From: Mariprofundaceae bacterium
GTDB lineage: Bacteria; Pseudomonadota; Zetaproteobacteria; Mariprofundales; Mariprofundaceae
DNA length: 7,809 nucleotides
Assembly: GCA_027018975.1 (NCBI GenBank)
Contig: JALUXN010000267.1
Span: 1 to 7,809 of the forward strand
Reading direction: 5' to 3'
Shown here: in pieces, positions 6,217 through 7,809 of the stretch
Layout of the letters: each line of letters begins with the position of its first letter
Position numbering within the stretch: position 1 is the stretch's first letter
The notes under the pieces: model-generated
Seen by the model: only the letters and a program-made list of their open reading frames with translations
What the model was told of the DNA's origin: nothing
The model's database searches: none
Made by a program: the position numbers and the translations under genes

Positions 6217-7809
6217 TTATTGTGCAACTGCGTTGATCGCATCGACGACCGCTTCAGTCGTGATACCGAAGAGCTTGAACAGCTCGCCGGCCGGCGCGGA
6301 CTCACCAAAGCGATCGACACCGACCGCCTTACCATTCAGGCCAATATACTTCGCCCAGAAACCGGTGACACCCGCTTCAACGGCGACACGTGCAGTCACA
6401 GATGCCGGCAGGACAGACTCTTTGTAGTCGTCATCCTGGGCGTCAAAGGTGTTGGTCGATGGCATGGAGACCACGCGCACCTTCTTGTCGGACGCATCCG
6501 CAGCTTCCATCGCCAGTGACACTTCAGAGCCGGTCGCAATGACGATCACATCCGGTGTGCCGTCGCAATCTTTGAGGATATAACCGCCGCGCTCAATCAG
6601 CTTGATCTGCTCATCGGTGCGGTTCTGATGCGGCAAGCCCTGGCGTGAGAAGATCAGCGAGGTCGGGCCGGTTGTGTTCTTAATGGCGACTTTCCAAGCT
6701 ACTGCAGATTCCACCGCATCACACGGACGCCATACATCCATATTGGGGATCATGCGCAGCGTTGCTGTCTGCTCGACCGGCTGATGGGTCGGGCCATCTT
6801 CACCGAGGCCGATGGAGTCATGGGTGAACACTTCGATATTCTGCACCTTCATCAGTGCGGCCATGCGCAGTGCGTTACGTGCATACTCGGAGAACATCAG
6901 GAAGGTGGCGCCATAAGCGATAAATCCGCCATGCAGTGAGATGCCGTTGATGATGGCGGTCATGCCGAACTCACGCACACCATAGTTGACATAGTTACCA
7001 TCGGCATATTTGACCACCGGCCGCGCACCGGACCAGAGGGTCAGGTTGGAGCCAGCCAGGTCAGCAGAGCCGCCGAGAAACTCTGGCGTAATCTTGGCCA
7101 GACCTTCGATTGCGTTCTGAGAAGCCTTGCGTGAGGCGATGTTCTCCGCCTTGGCATTGACCTCGGCGATAAACGCATCAGCGGCGCTCTCCCAATCGGC
7201 AGCCAGCTCGCCATTGATGCGGCGTTTGAACTCGGCCGCCTCAGTCGGATACTCAGCAGCATAGGCGGCGAACTTCTCTTCCCACGCCTGCTCTTCGGCA
7301 GCGCCGGCCTCTTTGTGATCCCAGCCGGCATAGACATCGTCCGGAATCTCAAACGGAGCATACTCCCAGCCCAGCTCTTTACGCACCAGCGCGATCTCTT
7401 CGTCACCCAGCGCCGCACCGTGGCAGTCGTGCGAACCGGCCTTGTTCGGGGAACCGAAACCGATGATGGTTTTGCAGCAGATCATGGTCGGCTTGCTGGT
7501 CTCAGCACGCGCAGTCTCGATCGCCTGCTTGATCTCGTCCGCATTGTGGCCATCAACATTGCGAATTACCTGCCAACCATACGCCTCGAAGCGACCGGCG
7601 GTGTCGTCGGTGAACCAACCTTCTACCTCACCATCAATGGAGATGCCGTTGTCATCCCAGAAGGCGATCAGCTTACCCAAGCCCAGTGTGCCGGCCAGTG
7701 AGCAGGCTTCGTGCGAAATACCCTCCATCAGACAGCCGTCACCGAGGAACACATAGGTGTTGTGATCGACAATCTCATGACCCGGCTTGTTGAACTGTGC
7801 CGCCAGTGT
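6217..7809 (-). CDS. tkt: Transketolase, C-terminal 530 residues (5' end beyond window)
   Basis: Thiamine-diphosphate enzyme that moves two-carbon units between sugar phosphates in the Calvin and pentose phosphate pathways. The frame is open to the window edge, starting TLAAQFNKPGHEIVDHNTY; compared with E. coli TktA about 135 N-terminal residues are missing. Visible in order (partial numbering): the cofactor motif 'GDGCLMEG' at 23-30 with metal ligand Asp24, and 'WDDNGISIDG' with Asn54; 'KTIIGFGSPNKAG' in the first domain; 'SRKASQNAIE' and 'EFLGGSADLAGSNLTLWSG' opening the pyrimidine domain; 'YGVREFGMTAI', containing the Glu that activates the cofactor; 'HDSIGLGEDGPTHQPVEQ'; and a C-terminal domain with 'IATGSEVSLA' and 'DRFGESAPAGELF'. 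It matches bacterial Tkt closely and I see no frameshift. A GTG near 7752 is internal, not the start. It is the first visible gene of the cluster and lies 28 bases before gap. Confidence 0.97.
   Translation of the reverse strand, partial: TLAAQFNKPGHEIVDHNTYVFLGDGCLMEGISHEACSLAGTLGLGKLIAFWDDNGISIDGEVEGWFTDDTAGRFEAYGWQVIRNVDGHNADEIKQAIETARAETSKPTMICCKTIIGFGSPNKAGSHDCHGAALGDEEIALVRKELGWEYAPFEIPDDVYAGWDHKEAGAAEEQAWEEKFAAYAAEYPTEAAEFKRRINGELAADWESAADAFIAEVNAKAENIASRKASQNAIEGLAKITPEFLGGSADLAGSNLTLWSGARPVVKYADGNYVNYGVREFGMTAIINGISLHGGFIAYGATFLMFSEYARNALRMAALMKVQNIEVFTHDSIGLGEDGPTHQPVEQTATLRMIPNMDVWRPCDAVESAVAWKVAIKNTTGPTSLIFSRQGLPHQNRTDEQIKLIERGGYILKDCDGTPDVIVIATGSEVSLAMEAADASDKKVRVVSMPSTNTFDAQDDDYKESVLPASVTARVAVEAGVTGFWAKYIGLNGKAVGVDRFGESAPAGELFKLFGITTEAVVDAINAVAQ

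Overview
This window holds a block of central carbon metabolism genes, all on the minus strand. In transcription order (right to left) they are tkt (5' end cut off), gap, pgk, pyk and fba, followed by a YihY/BrkB-family membrane protein gene and the start of a gene whose product resembles the N-terminal domain of M24 metallopeptidases. I see no RNA genes, mobile elements, CRISPR arrays or phage genes. No plus-strand ORF looks like a real gene; they read as antisense shadows of the minus-strand genes.

Organism: the proteins are proteobacterial. Gap, Pgk and Tkt resemble the E. coli proteins along their whole length. The aldolase is a class II enzyme that I read as the Calvin-cycle (CbbA-like) subtype. 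From general knowledge, a tkt-gap-pgk-pyk-fba cluster is typical of autotrophic or C1-using proteobacteria, such as sulfur- or iron-oxidising gamma- or zetaproteobacteria and methanotrophs. I lean towards a chemolithoautotroph. A zetaproteobacterium is possible, but the window cannot settle this, and no RuBisCO or phosphoribulokinase is present to prove a Calvin cycle.

Layout: 7809-6217 tkt (530 residues visible, about 135 missing at the N-terminus); 28-base gap; 6188-5184 gap; 150-base spacer with two strong adjacent hairpins and a Pho-box-like direct repeat; 5033-3855 pgk; no spacer; 3854-2394 pyk, starting on GTG directly after the pgk stop and in the same frame; 73-base spacer with a perfect TATAAT and a plus-strand-oriented terminator-like hairpin; 2320-1283 fba; 104-base spacer with a 13-bp terminator-like hairpin; 1178-363 yihY-like gene; 373-1 M24-like gene, overlapping the previous one by 11 bases.

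How they work together: gap, pgk and fba convert 3-phosphoglycerate to fructose-1,6-bisphosphate or the reverse (triose-phosphate isomerase is not in the window). tkt interconverts sugar phosphates in the regenerative part of the Calvin or pentose phosphate pathway. pyk drains phosphoenolpyruvate to pyruvate. The best leads outside the genes are the regulatory structures in the gap-pgk and pyk-fba spacers. I found no clear sign of a new biological system; the coding content is conventional.
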